Source: DAOVXM01 sp963746255 (lineage in GTDB: Bacteria > Chloroflexota > Anaerolineae > Anaerolineales > UBA4823). From it: 64,000 nucleotides of DNA. The DNA lies in the NCBI GenBank assembly GCA_963746255.1, contig CAVVAJ010000009.1, positions 1,612,001-1,676,000 on the forward strand, read 5' to 3'. The translations under genes and the position numbers were made by a program. Positions 25,859 to 34,841 of the stretch are shown piece after piece. The notes beneath the pieces were generated by a model. The model was given only the letters and a program-made list of their open reading frames with translations, was not told the DNA's origin and made no database searches. How positions within the stretch are numbered: position 1 is the first letter of the stretch; each line of letters begins with the position of its first letter.

Positions 25859-26923
25859 CTAGATCACTTTATCGTGCAGCAGACGCTCCTCTAAGGCACT
25901 CAACTCAACCGGGATTTCATCGGGTTTTGGGAAATTTCGGGTGACAAGTTCTGGATCTTTCAAGCCATGACCCGTGCAGACCGTTACTATGCGTTTGCCA
26001 CGTGGATCGAGTCTGCCTTGCTGGATTTCTTCCTGCAGACCTGCCAAACCTGCAGCTGAAGCAGGTTCAACCCAGACACCATTCCTGGCAAGTTTTTGTT
26101 GCATGGATAGGATCGCGTCATCGCTGACAGCGACTAAAGTTCCGTGTGATTGTTTGATTGCAGACAGTGCTTGTTCGCCCCGCGCCGGACGTCCGATACG
26201 GATAGCAGTCGCCAACGTTTCTGGATTTTCGACTGGATGCCCCAAGACGAGTGGAGCAGCACCATCTGCCTGTACCCCCAGCAGTTGTGGTAGGTCACTT
26301 ATAGTATCATGCCGATATTGCCTGAAACCCATCCAATAAGCAGTGATATTCCCAGCGTTTCCCACTGGTAAGCAGAGCAGATCTGGCGCTGTACCCAGGG
26401 TATCGCATATCTCAAATGCAGCAGTTTTCTGTCCTTCCAACCGGAAAGGGTTGAGTGAATTTACCAAAGCAATAGAGTGTTTCTTTGAAATGGCGAGCAC
26501 CATGCCAAGTGCATCATCAAAAGAACCTGACACCTGGTAGACTCTTGCACCATAAGCGATGGCTCCTGCGAGCTTGCCGAGGGCAACCTTCCCGGAAGGG
26601 ATGAGTACTACCGCGGTTATCCCCGCGTATGCAGCATACGCTGCAGCTGAGGCAGCCGTATTGCCGGTTGATGCACAAATCACCGCTGTGGCAGCGCGGC
26701 CGACGGCCTCACTGATCGCAGCGGTCATGCCGCGGTCCTTGAACGAGCCGGTCGGGTTGAGTCCCTCAAACTTGGCGAAAAGCTCAAACCCTCCCCCCAT
26801 CTCTTCTGCCAGACGAGGTAAAGGGATTAGGGGGGTGTTACCTTCCATCAAGGAGACAACTTGGGTGTGCTCAGGTAGGTCAAGCTGGTCTCGGTAACGA
26901 TGGATTACTCCAGTGTAAGTCAT
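25859..26923 (-). CDS. thrC: Threonine synthase
   Basis: A 354-residue fold-type II PLP enzyme that converts O-phosphohomoserine to threonine. EGNTPLIPLPRL and NPTGSFKDRGMT (PLP Lys near residue 61) are typical of threonine synthase, as is the phosphate-binding CLPVGNAGN. The ATG at 26923 is preferred because GAGGAT precedes it and the open frame further upstream overlaps the DNA methyltransferase stop. Homoserine dehydrogenase and kinase genes are not nearby. A related threonine dehydratase or cysteate synthase is less likely given EGNTPL. Confidence 0.88.
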   Translation of the reverse strand: MTYTGVIHRYRDQLDLPEHTQVVSLMEGNTPLIPLPRLAEEMGGGFELFAKFEGLNPTGSFKDRGMTAAISEAVGRAATAVICASTGNTAASAAAYAAYAGITAVVLIPSGKVALGKLAGAIAYGARVYQVSGSFDDALGMVLAISKKHSIALVNSLNPFRLEGQKTAAFEICDTLGTAPDLLCLPVGNAGNITAYWMGFRQYRHDTISDLPQLLGVQADGAAPLVLGHPVENPETLATAIRIGRPARGEQALSAIKQSHGTLVAVSDDAILSMQQKLARNGVWVEPASAAGLAGLQEEIQQGRLDPRGKRIVTVCTGHGLKDPELVTRNFPKPDEIPVELSALEERLLHDKVI

Positions 26924-26931
26924 CTCTATCC

Positions 26932-27825
26932 TCAGGGTATGTGTTGGTCTATGCGATTGCATGCTAGCTTAATGTAATCCGCGTTAAGCTCGTACCCAAT
27001 AAAATGCCGTCCCGCACGCATTGCCGCTATAGCAGTTTGCCCGCTGCCCATAAAGGGGTCTAGGACTATTTCATTCTCAAATGTATATAATTGGATCAAC
27101 CGGTATGGGAGCTCGATAGGGAATGGAGCCGGGTGGCCGACTTTTTTAGCCGATTCTGCAGGGAATGTCCAGATACTCTTTGTCCATTCTAAGAAATCAT
27201 CACGCTCGATGGTGTCCGCCCGATTGGGAACTTTTACCCTCCCAAACGTGTCTTTAGAGAACACAAGTATATACTCGTGGATATCCCGCAGGGTTGGGTT
27301 GCCGGCAGATAACCAACTCCCCCAGGCAGTTGAGGCACTTGCGCTGGCAGCTTTATTCCAGATTATTTCGCCTCGCATCAGGAGCCCCAATTCGAAAGCG
27401 TCTTTAATGATTAATGCGTGCAGCGGGATATAAGGTTTTCGTCCGAGATTTGCTAGGTTAATGCAGAGTCGCCCGCCCGGCACGAGCACCCGGAAAACCT
27501 CCCGCCATACCTGTTTGAGAAGTTCGAGATAATCCTGAAGAGCGAGATCTTCATCATACTCTTTTCCAACATTGTAGGGTGGGGATGTCACCATCAAGTG
27601 AACGCTGCAATCAGGAATTTGGTGCATTCTTTCTGCGCTACCACAGATAATTTGGTCAAGGATTTCTGCAGGGATTGGGTTTTCGACATATGGCCCCAGC
27701 TGTTGCTCGGGTAACTTTTCGTAAAGCCGGCTCTCATAGAAAGCACTGGCATCATGACTGCTGCGACCTGCAGAACCAAAGGAACTTGTCTTGGTGTTTG
27801 TGCGGCTGCGTTGCTTATCTGCCAT
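26932..27825 (-). CDS. Site-specific DNA methyltransferase (class beta, TSPPY type)
   Basis: A 297-residue amino-methyltransferase. TSPPYNVG at 80-87 is the catalytic motif IV, found in N4-cytosine and some N6-adenine enzymes; DPFMGSGQTA near 255 is the S-adenosylmethionine motif I. Motif IV preceding motif I defines the class beta arrangement. No restriction endonuclease or specificity gene is adjacent, so it looks like a solitary methyltransferase that could serve regulation or cell-cycle marking. The N-terminal 30 residues are Ser/Thr/Arg-rich and probably disordered. It ends 8 bp before thrC. Confidence 0.88.
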   Translation of the reverse strand: MADKQRSRTNTKTSSFGSAGRSSHDASAFYESRLYEKLPEQQLGPYVENPIPAEILDQIICGSAERMHQIPDCSVHLMVTSPPYNVGKEYDEDLALQDYLELLKQVWREVFRVLVPGGRLCINLANLGRKPYIPLHALIIKDAFELGLLMRGEIIWNKAASASASTAWGSWLSAGNPTLRDIHEYILVFSKDTFGRVKVPNRADTIERDDFLEWTKSIWTFPAESAKKVGHPAPFPIELPYRLIQLYTFENEIVLDPFMGSGQTAIAAMRAGRHFIGYELNADYIKLACNRIDQHIP

Positions 27826-27900
27826 ATGTCCGGCTCCTGCTTGATCTGAAGTGTAGTTCTGGAAAAGCCCGGTTATCGGTTTTATTATTATTGTGGGTTG

Positions 27901-28558
27901 TCACATGCCAGAAAAGCGTAGTGCTTGATCTGGAGTCAATTTTAGACGGATTAATTGGTATTCATAAGCAGTCCGTTTGCGAGCCGCTTCATAGGCGAAA
28001 TAGAAGTGTGATCCGCTTTTTGGGCTATCGAAATTCATCCAGGTATGAGCGTCGTGTGGCAGCAGTCGCTTCAAAATGGGGACAAATATTGGAATGAACG
28101 CCAACGCTTCCCAAGGGAAGTAAATCTTGCCTGATTTTTAATTCCGGGTGCTCCAATATGTCCGTATCCAGCGGTTCGATGAGATGGGCCCGTGGTTGTT
28201 GGACATTAGCGGGCTGCCATTTCCCCGCGTGCCCAGAAAATTTTTCCAACCAAAGAGCGATGTAATTGCTGTGGGCGTAAAAATCTTGCACAGCGTGTGT
28301 AATTCGTCCGAAAACCTGCCAGGCAGATGTCGGGTCAGCTGTCCGCGATAATTCACGCCAGATGCTGTGTCTTTGCTGCCTGACATATTCATTCCCCTCT
28401 GCGATGAGGCTGCCATCATAATGATATTCTGGATGCCCGATCAAACCACGCAGACTGTCTTGTTTAAGGTTGTAGGTTATGATCGTTTCCAATGCAGCTA
28501 GGGAGAATTCTTTGTTTAGGGATGTGAGAGTGATTTGGCGGTGGTAGTGGGCAATCAT
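27901..28558 (-). pseudogene. HET-C/P1-nuclease-like helical protein gene with a frameshift
   Basis: The 5' part runs from an ATG at 28558 and has AWQVFGRITHAVQDFYAHSN, resembling the His/Asp-rich metal-binding helix of HET-C and zinc phospholipase C/P1 nuclease-like proteins. Near 28129 the reading continues in the next frame as IYFPWEALAF and on to PHDAHTWMNFDSPKSG and KRTAYEYQLI, ending at 27901. Dropping one base there restores a single protein of about 218 residues. Function of such stand-alone bacterial proteins is unknown. It could be a true pseudogene or a sequence error. Confidence 0.6.
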
Positions 28559-28624
28559 CCTTGTATCCGGTAAGTGATGGGAATCGGTTGTGGGTTTTTA
28601 CGGTCAGGTAGGCATGCGATTTTA

Positions 28625-29221
28625 TCATGGTAACATAGCTACACAGATCAGGTCCTTAATGTTCTCGTAGGTTGCAGGACCTATACCGGATACTTCTTGG
28701 ATTGCCTCGATTGTGGGAAAGGGGCCATTTTCTTGGCGGTAGGCGATGATCTTGTTGGCTTTATCTTGCCCGATACCAGGGAGGGAATCAAGTTCTTCAA
28801 AAGAGGCAGTGTTAATATCGATCTGCTCACAGGGCCTCTCGCCAGGTTCATTTGGAATTACTTGGGTCGGAAGTGGATTCAAATTAGACGCGCTGGTCGG
28901 CGCTGTCTGGGGGATAGAGAGCGATTGACCGTCTTGGAGGAAATCAGCGAGGTTCAAGGATGTAGCTTCCCCGTCCGGGGACAGCCCTCCAGCAGCCGTT
29001 AGTGCATCTTTTATACGGCTGCCGGGAGGCAGGCTGTATAAACCTGGGTTTACTACGGCACCTTTTACGTGGACAATAATTGGCGGCACAGTCGGTGGCG
29101 GTATTAAGTGCACCGGCTCACCTCTAGGCTGGTTGCTCACCAATAGGATGATTCCAGTCGCTAGCAATCCGATCAAGAGACCGAAGACGAGCAACCCAGC
29201 TCCTGTCCACCAAGTTTTCAT
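28625..29221 (-). CDS. comEA: ComEA-like helix-hairpin-helix DNA-binding protein
   Basis: A 198-residue membrane-anchored protein: one N-terminal membrane helix (about 8-30), an SLBB-like domain (IIVHVKGAVVNPGLYSLPPG), a Pro/Thr linker, and a C-terminal HhH domain (INTASFEELDSLPGIGQDKA; VSGIGPATYENIKDL). ComEA binds incoming double-stranded DNA outside the membrane during natural transformation. No comEC is present here, so competence cannot be concluded from this window. Length and layout match the family well. Confidence 0.9.
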   Translation of the reverse strand: MKTWWTGAGLLVFGLLIGLLATGIILLVSNQPRGEPVHLIPPPTVPPIIVHVKGAVVNPGLYSLPPGSRIKDALTAAGGLSPDGEATSLNLADFLQDGQSLSIPQTAPTSASNLNPLPTQVIPNEPGERPCEQIDINTASFEELDSLPGIGQDKANKIIAYRQENGPFPTIEAIQEVSGIGPATYENIKDLICVAMLP

Positions 29222-29311
29222 CCACTAACTCCTGCTGAGGCGGCTAATAGAACTTGTAATGTGGAGTGCTTCTATGTTGTTAGGTTATTGGTATACTTCA
29301 CCCCAGGGCGA

Positions 29312-30295
29312 TTATTGGTTTAGTTTGGTGCTCAACCCCATGCGTTGATTTGATGCGTCAATGTGCAGAATGCGTACCTGAACGGTTTGACCTTCGTAGA
29401 AGTAATCGCTTATTTCAGTGTCATCATCCATTACAATTTCAGAGATATGTATTAAACCATCCAAACCGTCTTCCAGGCGTGCGAATGCACCAAAAGGTAC
29501 CACACTGGTTATCGTCGCTGCGGTGATTTGTCCGGGGGAGTAACGTTTTGCTGCAGATGCCCACGGATTTGGAGAAAGCCGCTTCACGCTCAACGCAACC
29601 CGTGAGCGTTCTTGATCGACACTGATAACGAAGACTCTCAATTCTTGGTTGTATTGGATCGCATCGGAGGGATGGCGAACTCTGCCCCACGAGAGCTCGG
29701 AAACATGGACTAACCCTTCAACACCGCCTAGATCGATAAATACACCGAAATTAGTTATGTTGGTTACCCTACCCGTGATTGTATCTCCAGGATGAAGATT
29801 ATTAAGCAGTTCATTTCGGCTGCCCGGTGTGGCTTGGGCTGCGCGTTCCGAGAATACAACTCTGCCCCGATCTTGATCGCACTCGATTACTTTTAGTTGA
29901 ATTTGTCGACCAACATATGCTGCAAGGACCTCTTTGGGTTCCTCTAAGCTCGAATCATTGGAGATTTCGAGAAGATGAGAAATTGGTACGAAGCCCTGTA
30001 ATCCGTCCCCACTGACAAGCAAACCGCCTCGATTATGGCCGCTGACATCGAGCGTACACACTTCGTCTTGTTGATATAACTTCCGGGCTGCATCCCAGTC
30101 GACTGACTGAAGGGCAGGGGGGTCATCATTTTCAATTAAAGGGCCATCACCCGAAACAGGTATCTCTATTGAGAATGTGGATGCTTCTTGTTGTGGTTCG
30201 TCTTCTGTTAACACAGCTTCCCACCAGGATTCATCCAATGGCGGTAGCCCGCCTTCTAAGTCTTCTTGGTATCCATAAGCCGATTTGTTTACCAT
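29312..30295 (-). CDS. S1 RNA-binding domain protein (ribosomal protein S1-like)
   Basis: A 327-residue protein with an acidic N-terminus (about 1-70) and three S1/OB-fold domains. The first is divergent (VCTLDVSGHNRGGLLVSGDG). The second is canonical (GDTITGRVTNITNFGVFIDL), and so is the third (FGAFARLEDGLDGLIHISEI). Short S1-like proteins of Chloroflexota may act in translation initiation or mRNA binding. The ATG at 30295 is chosen because AAGGTGG lies about 5 nt ahead; a GTG at 30304 overlaps that site. The next upstream gene ends 5 bp from the track start of this frame, suggesting one operon. Confidence 0.88.
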   Translation of the reverse strand: MVNKSAYGYQEDLEGGLPPLDESWWEAVLTEDEPQQEASTFSIEIPVSGDGPLIENDDPPALQSVDWDAARKLYQQDEVCTLDVSGHNRGGLLVSGDGLQGFVPISHLLEISNDSSLEEPKEVLAAYVGRQIQLKVIECDQDRGRVVFSERAAQATPGSRNELLNNLHPGDTITGRVTNITNFGVFIDLGGVEGLVHVSELSWGRVRHPSDAIQYNQELRVFVISVDQERSRVALSVKRLSPNPWASAAKRYSPGQITAATITSVVPFGAFARLEDGLDGLIHISEIVMDDDTEISDYFYEGQTVQVRILHIDASNQRMGLSTKLNQ

Positions 30296-30308
30296 TAAAC
30301 CCACCTTT

Positions 30309-32258
30309 TTATGAATTCGTAACTTTAGCCGGATTCATATCCAAAGTCTTCTGGTTTTCACTAATTGCTTCACGTTCCATTTCGATGATGGCGTGGGCAA
30401 CAGCCTCGATGGCTACGCGTTGTTTGCGGTATAGATCAGCTTCGGAGACCGCCAGGCGAAGCGCTACCTCGCGCACTTTGCGACCCTGCATAAATTTGAG
30501 CTCAAGGATATTATATAAAATCCATTCGCCGGTAAATCGCCGCTCCCCCTGCGGACGGACGCGTTCAATTGCTTCTCGTAATGTGGCACGCAGTGCATTA
30601 GTAGTGTTTCCATCATATTCGTCCATAGCTTGTTGGACGACCTGAAGTTTTATGAGTGGGCTCTCTGACAGCTTGGGCCCCCCCCAATAATGGGTCAATG
30701 CATCCTTAACTACGTTGGAAAGATTGTACTCTTCCATGGCGATCGGCCGACCAGCTAACGTGTCTGCCATGGAACTCCGGCCTTCATAGCGAGTGGCCGC
30801 GCGCAAACTTTGTATCAGCTCAACATCAGGTGTTAATGCCTCTAAGGAGCTGAATACCATCTGTTGTGATTTGCGGTCTTCTATCGCTTGCGCCGCCCGA
30901 TGAGTTAATAGCGTGAGCGCCTCTGCCTGCTCAGAATCGATCTCTGTCCGGTCTTGGTGAGTTACTCCTAACAACCCCAATAACTCGCGATCATCGTCTG
31001 CTTGTGAGAATAAGGGTACGAGCCAGTATGCTCCCCAAGAGAATAAGCCATCTTCCACTTCATTCTGGGAAATTTGTGCTAAGACTTCAGTCGATAAATC
31101 CTCCTTTTCCAAGTGCTGTTTGTCGCCAACAGTAACGACCAGGTCCACCCCCTGCAATCCTATTGAAGCCACAAAAGCGGTGTGAGATTGTAGACGGTCG
31201 CACACAGCTGCCAAGACAGATTCTAGGAATTGCTTTAGATCTCCGGTGGTGAGCTGGCGTTCCTCGAGCTTCTGTAGAAGTTCAATTTCCTTTCTGTCAG
31301 CGCCATGGAAGAGCCAACGTTCCCAAACCGGTGCTGCCAAGGTGATGGTGTACTCAAATACTAGTATAGTTGCTACCATAACAATTGGCACATAAGTATT
31401 GTAAGGCAGGTCATACCTTTGCCCGATACGGCGTGCTATGGTTGTGATTGCCAAAACAGAAGACGCAGTTACCGGGCCACGCATTATCCACTTGAACAGA
31501 CGCCTTTTCACTACCCGGTCTGGCCATGGTACACCAAAGAAGGCAACTGCATATGCCATCAGAACCAGCAAAATAGAAACTAGAATATTGCTGAGTGTGG
31601 TGGTCCCCCAAAAAATTATCTGATGGTCAGCGGCGATATCGGAGCCGAAAAGCAAGTAAGGGTATGACCCAAGTGCTGGCGCTAGCGAGCCAACCATTAA
31701 GTAACCCATCCGTCGCCGCCCAGCACTCGTCGATGTACGTTGATATGCCCGGACGATATTGACCCACGCCCAGAGTATCATCCCGGCATAATAGGCGGTG
31801 AAGAACCAAGTCAATGCTGTTCTTTGAAGATGGGGGGCAGGTTCTCCGTTGACATCTACTGATCCGACCAACCATGCGAAAGGAAGAGTGACCAGGAAGA
31901 TAACTGAAACAAAGTAAGCTAGCCTTACAGCTAAGCGCCTCCTGCCGCGAGAAGGCTGCCCTGTTGTTGCAAGCAGTGCATCAGATAAGTGTAAATACGC
32001 GGCTGGTAAAAAGACTATACCAACCCACTGGATGCGTAACCAGAAATCCAACGTGGAAGAATCCGAGGCAGTTGAGCCGATCGCATCAGCAACGTAAATG
32101 ACAACTAGACTAATCAAGATAATTGCAAACGAACGCGTTACCCTGTCCCGTAGATTAAATGAAAGCACATATAACAGCAGTGAGAAGGCGGTAATCGCAA
32201 TCCCCGCTGATAATAGTTGGTTTAAGGTCTGTAAGGGCGTAATGATATTCGCGTACAT
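30309..32258 (-). CDS. 7TM-GAF sensor protein with C-terminal helix-turn-helix-like region, no kinase domain
   Basis: A 649-residue protein. Residues 1-260 contain about seven hydrophobic segments like the N-terminal 7TM region of some histidine kinases. Residues 330-470 form a GAF-like domain. The C-terminal 170 residues lack H, N and G boxes of a histidine kinase; instead they are helical and end with VREVALRLAVSEADLYRKQR, which resembles a sigma-70 region 4 or HTH segment. It may couple a membrane signal to a cytoplasmic output directly. It is cotranscribed with the S1 protein gene. The DNA-binding idea is inference. Confidence 0.75.
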   Translation of the reverse strand: MYANIITPLQTLNQLLSAGIAITAFSLLLYVLSFNLRDRVTRSFAIILISLVVIYVADAIGSTASDSSTLDFWLRIQWVGIVFLPAAYLHLSDALLATTGQPSRGRRRLAVRLAYFVSVIFLVTLPFAWLVGSVDVNGEPAPHLQRTALTWFFTAYYAGMILWAWVNIVRAYQRTSTSAGRRRMGYLMVGSLAPALGSYPYLLFGSDIAADHQIIFWGTTTLSNILVSILLVLMAYAVAFFGVPWPDRVVKRRLFKWIMRGPVTASSVLAITTIARRIGQRYDLPYNTYVPIVMVATILVFEYTITLAAPVWERWLFHGADRKEIELLQKLEERQLTTGDLKQFLESVLAAVCDRLQSHTAFVASIGLQGVDLVVTVGDKQHLEKEDLSTEVLAQISQNEVEDGLFSWGAYWLVPLFSQADDDRELLGLLGVTHQDRTEIDSEQAEALTLLTHRAAQAIEDRKSQQMVFSSLEALTPDVELIQSLRAATRYEGRSSMADTLAGRPIAMEEYNLSNVVKDALTHYWGGPKLSESPLIKLQVVQQAMDEYDGNTTNALRATLREAIERVRPQGERRFTGEWILYNILELKFMQGRKVREVALRLAVSEADLYRKQRVAIEAVAHAIIEMEREAISENQKTLDMNPAKVTNS

Positions 32259-32345
32259 CTCGGTATTGTTAATCTAATACAAGCTTGTCATTGACGGAAG
32301 CCGGCTTCTCCTTGCTCCTAATCTGTCAATATCCTTGCGACCATT

Positions 32346-32885
32346 TCAGCGCAGGAGCTTGCCAAAGAATAGTGCGATATCGCTGTTTGTATAATATCGG
32401 TCATTGTACCCACAAAAATCGAAACCAAGCTTTTGCGCTAAACGGATAGCAGCATAATTCTTGGGCTGCATCTCCATTACAACCCTGCGGGTGTTATTTC
32501 GGAACCCAAACTCTTGGGCGGCTAAAACAAGCGCACTGGCTATTCCCTGGCGTCGAGCACGACCGTTAACAGCTAGATCTCTAATCCAAGTTGTCGCAGG
32601 TGCAATCTCGAGCATAACGCTGATATAGCCGATAGTCTCGCCTGCGAGAAGGGCAACCAACAAACCAGACCTTTGTGTCCACTCATCAGCTAGATTGGCT
32701 ACGGGCCGTGGATATTCCACCCTTACAGAGCGCGGCAGGTGAATTTCGCGGAACCTCACACTAACCTGGTGATCCTCAGCGTTGATTTCCATTTGCCAAA
32801 CGTATTCACTAGAGTAATTGTGCTCAATTTTGCTTATGATGGGTATATCTGATGCGGTAGCGGGACGGATTTCAATTTCAGGCAT
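32346..32885 (-). CDS. GNAT family N-acetyltransferase
   Basis: A 179-residue acetyltransferase. IRDLAVNGRARRQGIASALV is the acetyl-CoA-binding motif A (R/Q-x-x-G-x-G/A; here RRQGIA), followed by VVMEMQPKNYAAIRLAQKLG and FCGYNDRYYTN. This looks like the RimI-like branch, which acetylates protein N-termini or small amines, but the substrate is unknown. The upstream small membrane protein gene ends 17 bp away. Confidence 0.85.
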   Translation of the reverse strand: MPEIEIRPATASDIPIISKIEHNYSSEYVWQMEINAEDHQVSVRFREIHLPRSVRVEYPRPVANLADEWTQRSGLLVALLAGETIGYISVMLEIAPATTWIRDLAVNGRARRQGIASALVLAAQEFGFRNNTRRVVMEMQPKNYAAIRLAQKLGFDFCGYNDRYYTNSDIALFFGKLLR

Positions 32886-32902
32886 AGTTTTTTCCTATTT
32901 CG

Positions 32903-33604
32903 TTAGGTAGTTTCTTCAGTGACGCGCACCTGTATTGTACAGCGCGGCAGCGATGTCCCTAGGTTATCAGTTACTACGAGGCTGAGTTGGTGATACCCAG
33001 GTGGCAGCAGGCTGGTGTTCCAAATACCCAGCACGTCTGCATTCACCTTTATATTCCCCGCTAGGATGGTTAACCAGGCCTCTTCTTCTGGTCTCTTCAT
33101 TTCGAGTTTGTAAAAACCAAAATTTGGGATATCGGCAGAGCCAATAATATCCCAGGCGTCGCTGATATCTTCACCATTGACCGGAGAAGTTATCTCAATC
33201 TGACCAGGGATGCAACCGGTGTCGGATGAGGTAGGGACGGGTGTATTGGTAACCCCGATTGCCGAAGAAGTTGCCTCGATTTCTGGAGTGCCAGCTGGTA
33301 TTGTGATGCTTGGGGATGCCAGTAAGTCTAACGTTGGTGTCAGCAAAGGTACTGCACCGGGTACGGTCGGAGCAACAAAAGACACCATAACAAATTCCAT
33401 CAATGCTAATGTGAGGATCAAGGCAATGATGCTGGCAGCTTGGTTGAGCCGCGATTGTGCGCTGTCACGCTCCAAACCAAAGGCCGCCCCTCGTAGCTCC
33501 TGCCAAGCCAGAATGAATTTTCGTACATAAATTATCCCCCCGAACCCCAATAACAAGTATACCCACACCTCATAGGCTCGTAAAAAGCGCAGTGCGTCTT
33601 CCAT
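32903..33604 (-). CDS. Uncharacterised membrane protein with extracytoplasmic Ig-like domain
   Basis: A 233-residue protein with two hydrophobic segments (about 13-30 and 55-80), a Pro/Thr/Ser linker (about 85-130), and a C-terminal domain with INGSADIPNFG-like strands (CIPGQIEITSPVNGEDISDA; WNTSLLPPGYHQLSLVVTDN) that looks like an Ig or carbohydrate-binding beta sandwich. Two Cys, near the start and end of that domain, could form a disulfide. I do not recognise a specific family. It precedes a GNAT gene on the same strand. Confidence 0.7.
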   Translation of the reverse strand: MEDALRFLRAYEVWVYLLLGFGGIIYVRKFILAWQELRGAAFGLERDSAQSRLNQAASIIALILTLALMEFVMVSFVAPTVPGAVPLLTPTLDLLASPSITIPAGTPEIEATSSAIGVTNTPVPTSSDTGCIPGQIEITSPVNGEDISDAWDIIGSADIPNFGFYKLEMKRPEEEAWLTILAGNIKVNADVLGIWNTSLLPPGYHQLSLVVTDNLGTSLPRCTIQVRVTEETT

Positions 33605-33684
33605 GCGATGCCTTATCTACCAGTATTATGCTGCTTTCGCGCTAGATTGTTTTACTATACCAAATCGTTAGTTATAACCCCTGG

Positions 33685-34521
33685 TTATAATTGTTGCAAG
33701 ACCCCCCTGATCACTGCTTGCAGTTTGGGGGCAATAACTTTGCCAGCTTCGATAACTTCCGCGTGGGTGGTAATTGTATTACCATCTAAATTTGCCTTGT
33801 TGCTGATGCCTGATATCCCTAAAACACGTGTACCGCCGTGCCGGGCAACTGTTACTTCCGGTACAGTAGACATACCGACAGCGTCTGCTCCAACCCCACG
33901 AAGGAAGCATAAATCGGCGGGTGTTTCAAAAGATGGTCCTGCCAAGCAAACATAGACCCCTTCGCGCGGATTAATGCCCTGATCTTCGGCAACTCGGCGA
34001 GCCACCGTAATCAACTCCCGATCGTAGGCTTGGCTCATATCTGGAAAACGGGGCCCAAACTCTTCAATATTCGGTCCTCTAAGAGTAGTTAACCCGCACA
34101 TTCCCATCAAGTTCAAGTGGTCGGTGATAAGCATTAAATCACCAGGCACAAAACTGGGATTTACCCCTCCAGCCGCATTGGTGACAATAAGATATTCAAT
34201 ACCCAACCGCTGCATTACCCGTATGGGCAACCCGATTGTTGGCATGTCATACCCTTCGTAGTAATGTGCCCGGCCCTGCATGGTGATGACCGCTTGACCT
34301 GCCAAATTCCCAATTACGAGTTGACCTTGATGTCCAATTACTGTCGAAACAGGCCAAGGGGGAATTTCACTGTAGTGTATCCGGACTGCTGACTCGATCG
34401 AATCTGCTAAATCACCCAACCCCGACCCCAAGATAACGCCAACTTTGGGTTGGACAGGAATTCGTTCTCGTATTGAGGCGGATAATTCATCGATTTGTGC
34501 AAGTGTATAGTACTCGGTCAT
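33685..34521 (-). CDS. punA: Purine-nucleoside phosphorylase
   Basis: A 278-residue trimeric-type PNP that cleaves purine nucleosides with phosphate. VGVILGSGLGDLAD is the phosphate loop; GRAHYYEGYDM, VTNAAGGVNP (catalytic Asn region) and VGMSTVPEVTVARHGG are all family marks. The start at 34521 is taken because GGAG lies about 7 nt ahead; an upstream in-frame start would add 12 residues without a site. The enzyme works in nucleoside salvage, probably on guanosine and inosine. Confidence 0.93.
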   Translation of the reverse strand: MTEYYTLAQIDELSASIRERIPVQPKVGVILGSGLGDLADSIESAVRIHYSEIPPWPVSTVIGHQGQLVIGNLAGQAVITMQGRAHYYEGYDMPTIGLPIRVMQRLGIEYLIVTNAAGGVNPSFVPGDLMLITDHLNLMGMCGLTTLRGPNIEEFGPRFPDMSQAYDRELITVARRVAEDQGINPREGVYVCLAGPSFETPADLCFLRGVGADAVGMSTVPEVTVARHGGTRVLGISGISNKANLDGNTITTHAEVIEAGKVIAPKLQAVIRGVLQQL

Positions 34522-34841
34522 TCTGTCTCCAATTTTCTGCGCTTTACGTGAATACAACCTCTATTATATATAAACGCTGGGCGATCAATATGGCAATAGC
34601 ATCATAATGGTGCCGTAGTAGGAGAAAACGAGATGCGTGCACTACCAGCGTTAATCGAGCGTTCTACCCCGCCAAAACAGCGAAAGTTATTATAACATGC
34701 CCAATATTTTAAGATAGCTAGTACGGGCCGCAGGCGGGCAATCATCGATTAGTTCGACTTGAGGTCTCAGTTTGTTCCTTCAACTGTTAAACCTCCGATC
34801 ACAGCTTTTACGATGCTAGTGCTTTCGCTGGCAGGTGTACT
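34522..34841. other. Intergenic region, no gene recognised
   Basis: About 320 bp between the PNP start and the end of the broken threonine aldolase gene. No open frame of note, RNA gene or clear terminator is visible. Confidence 0.5.
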
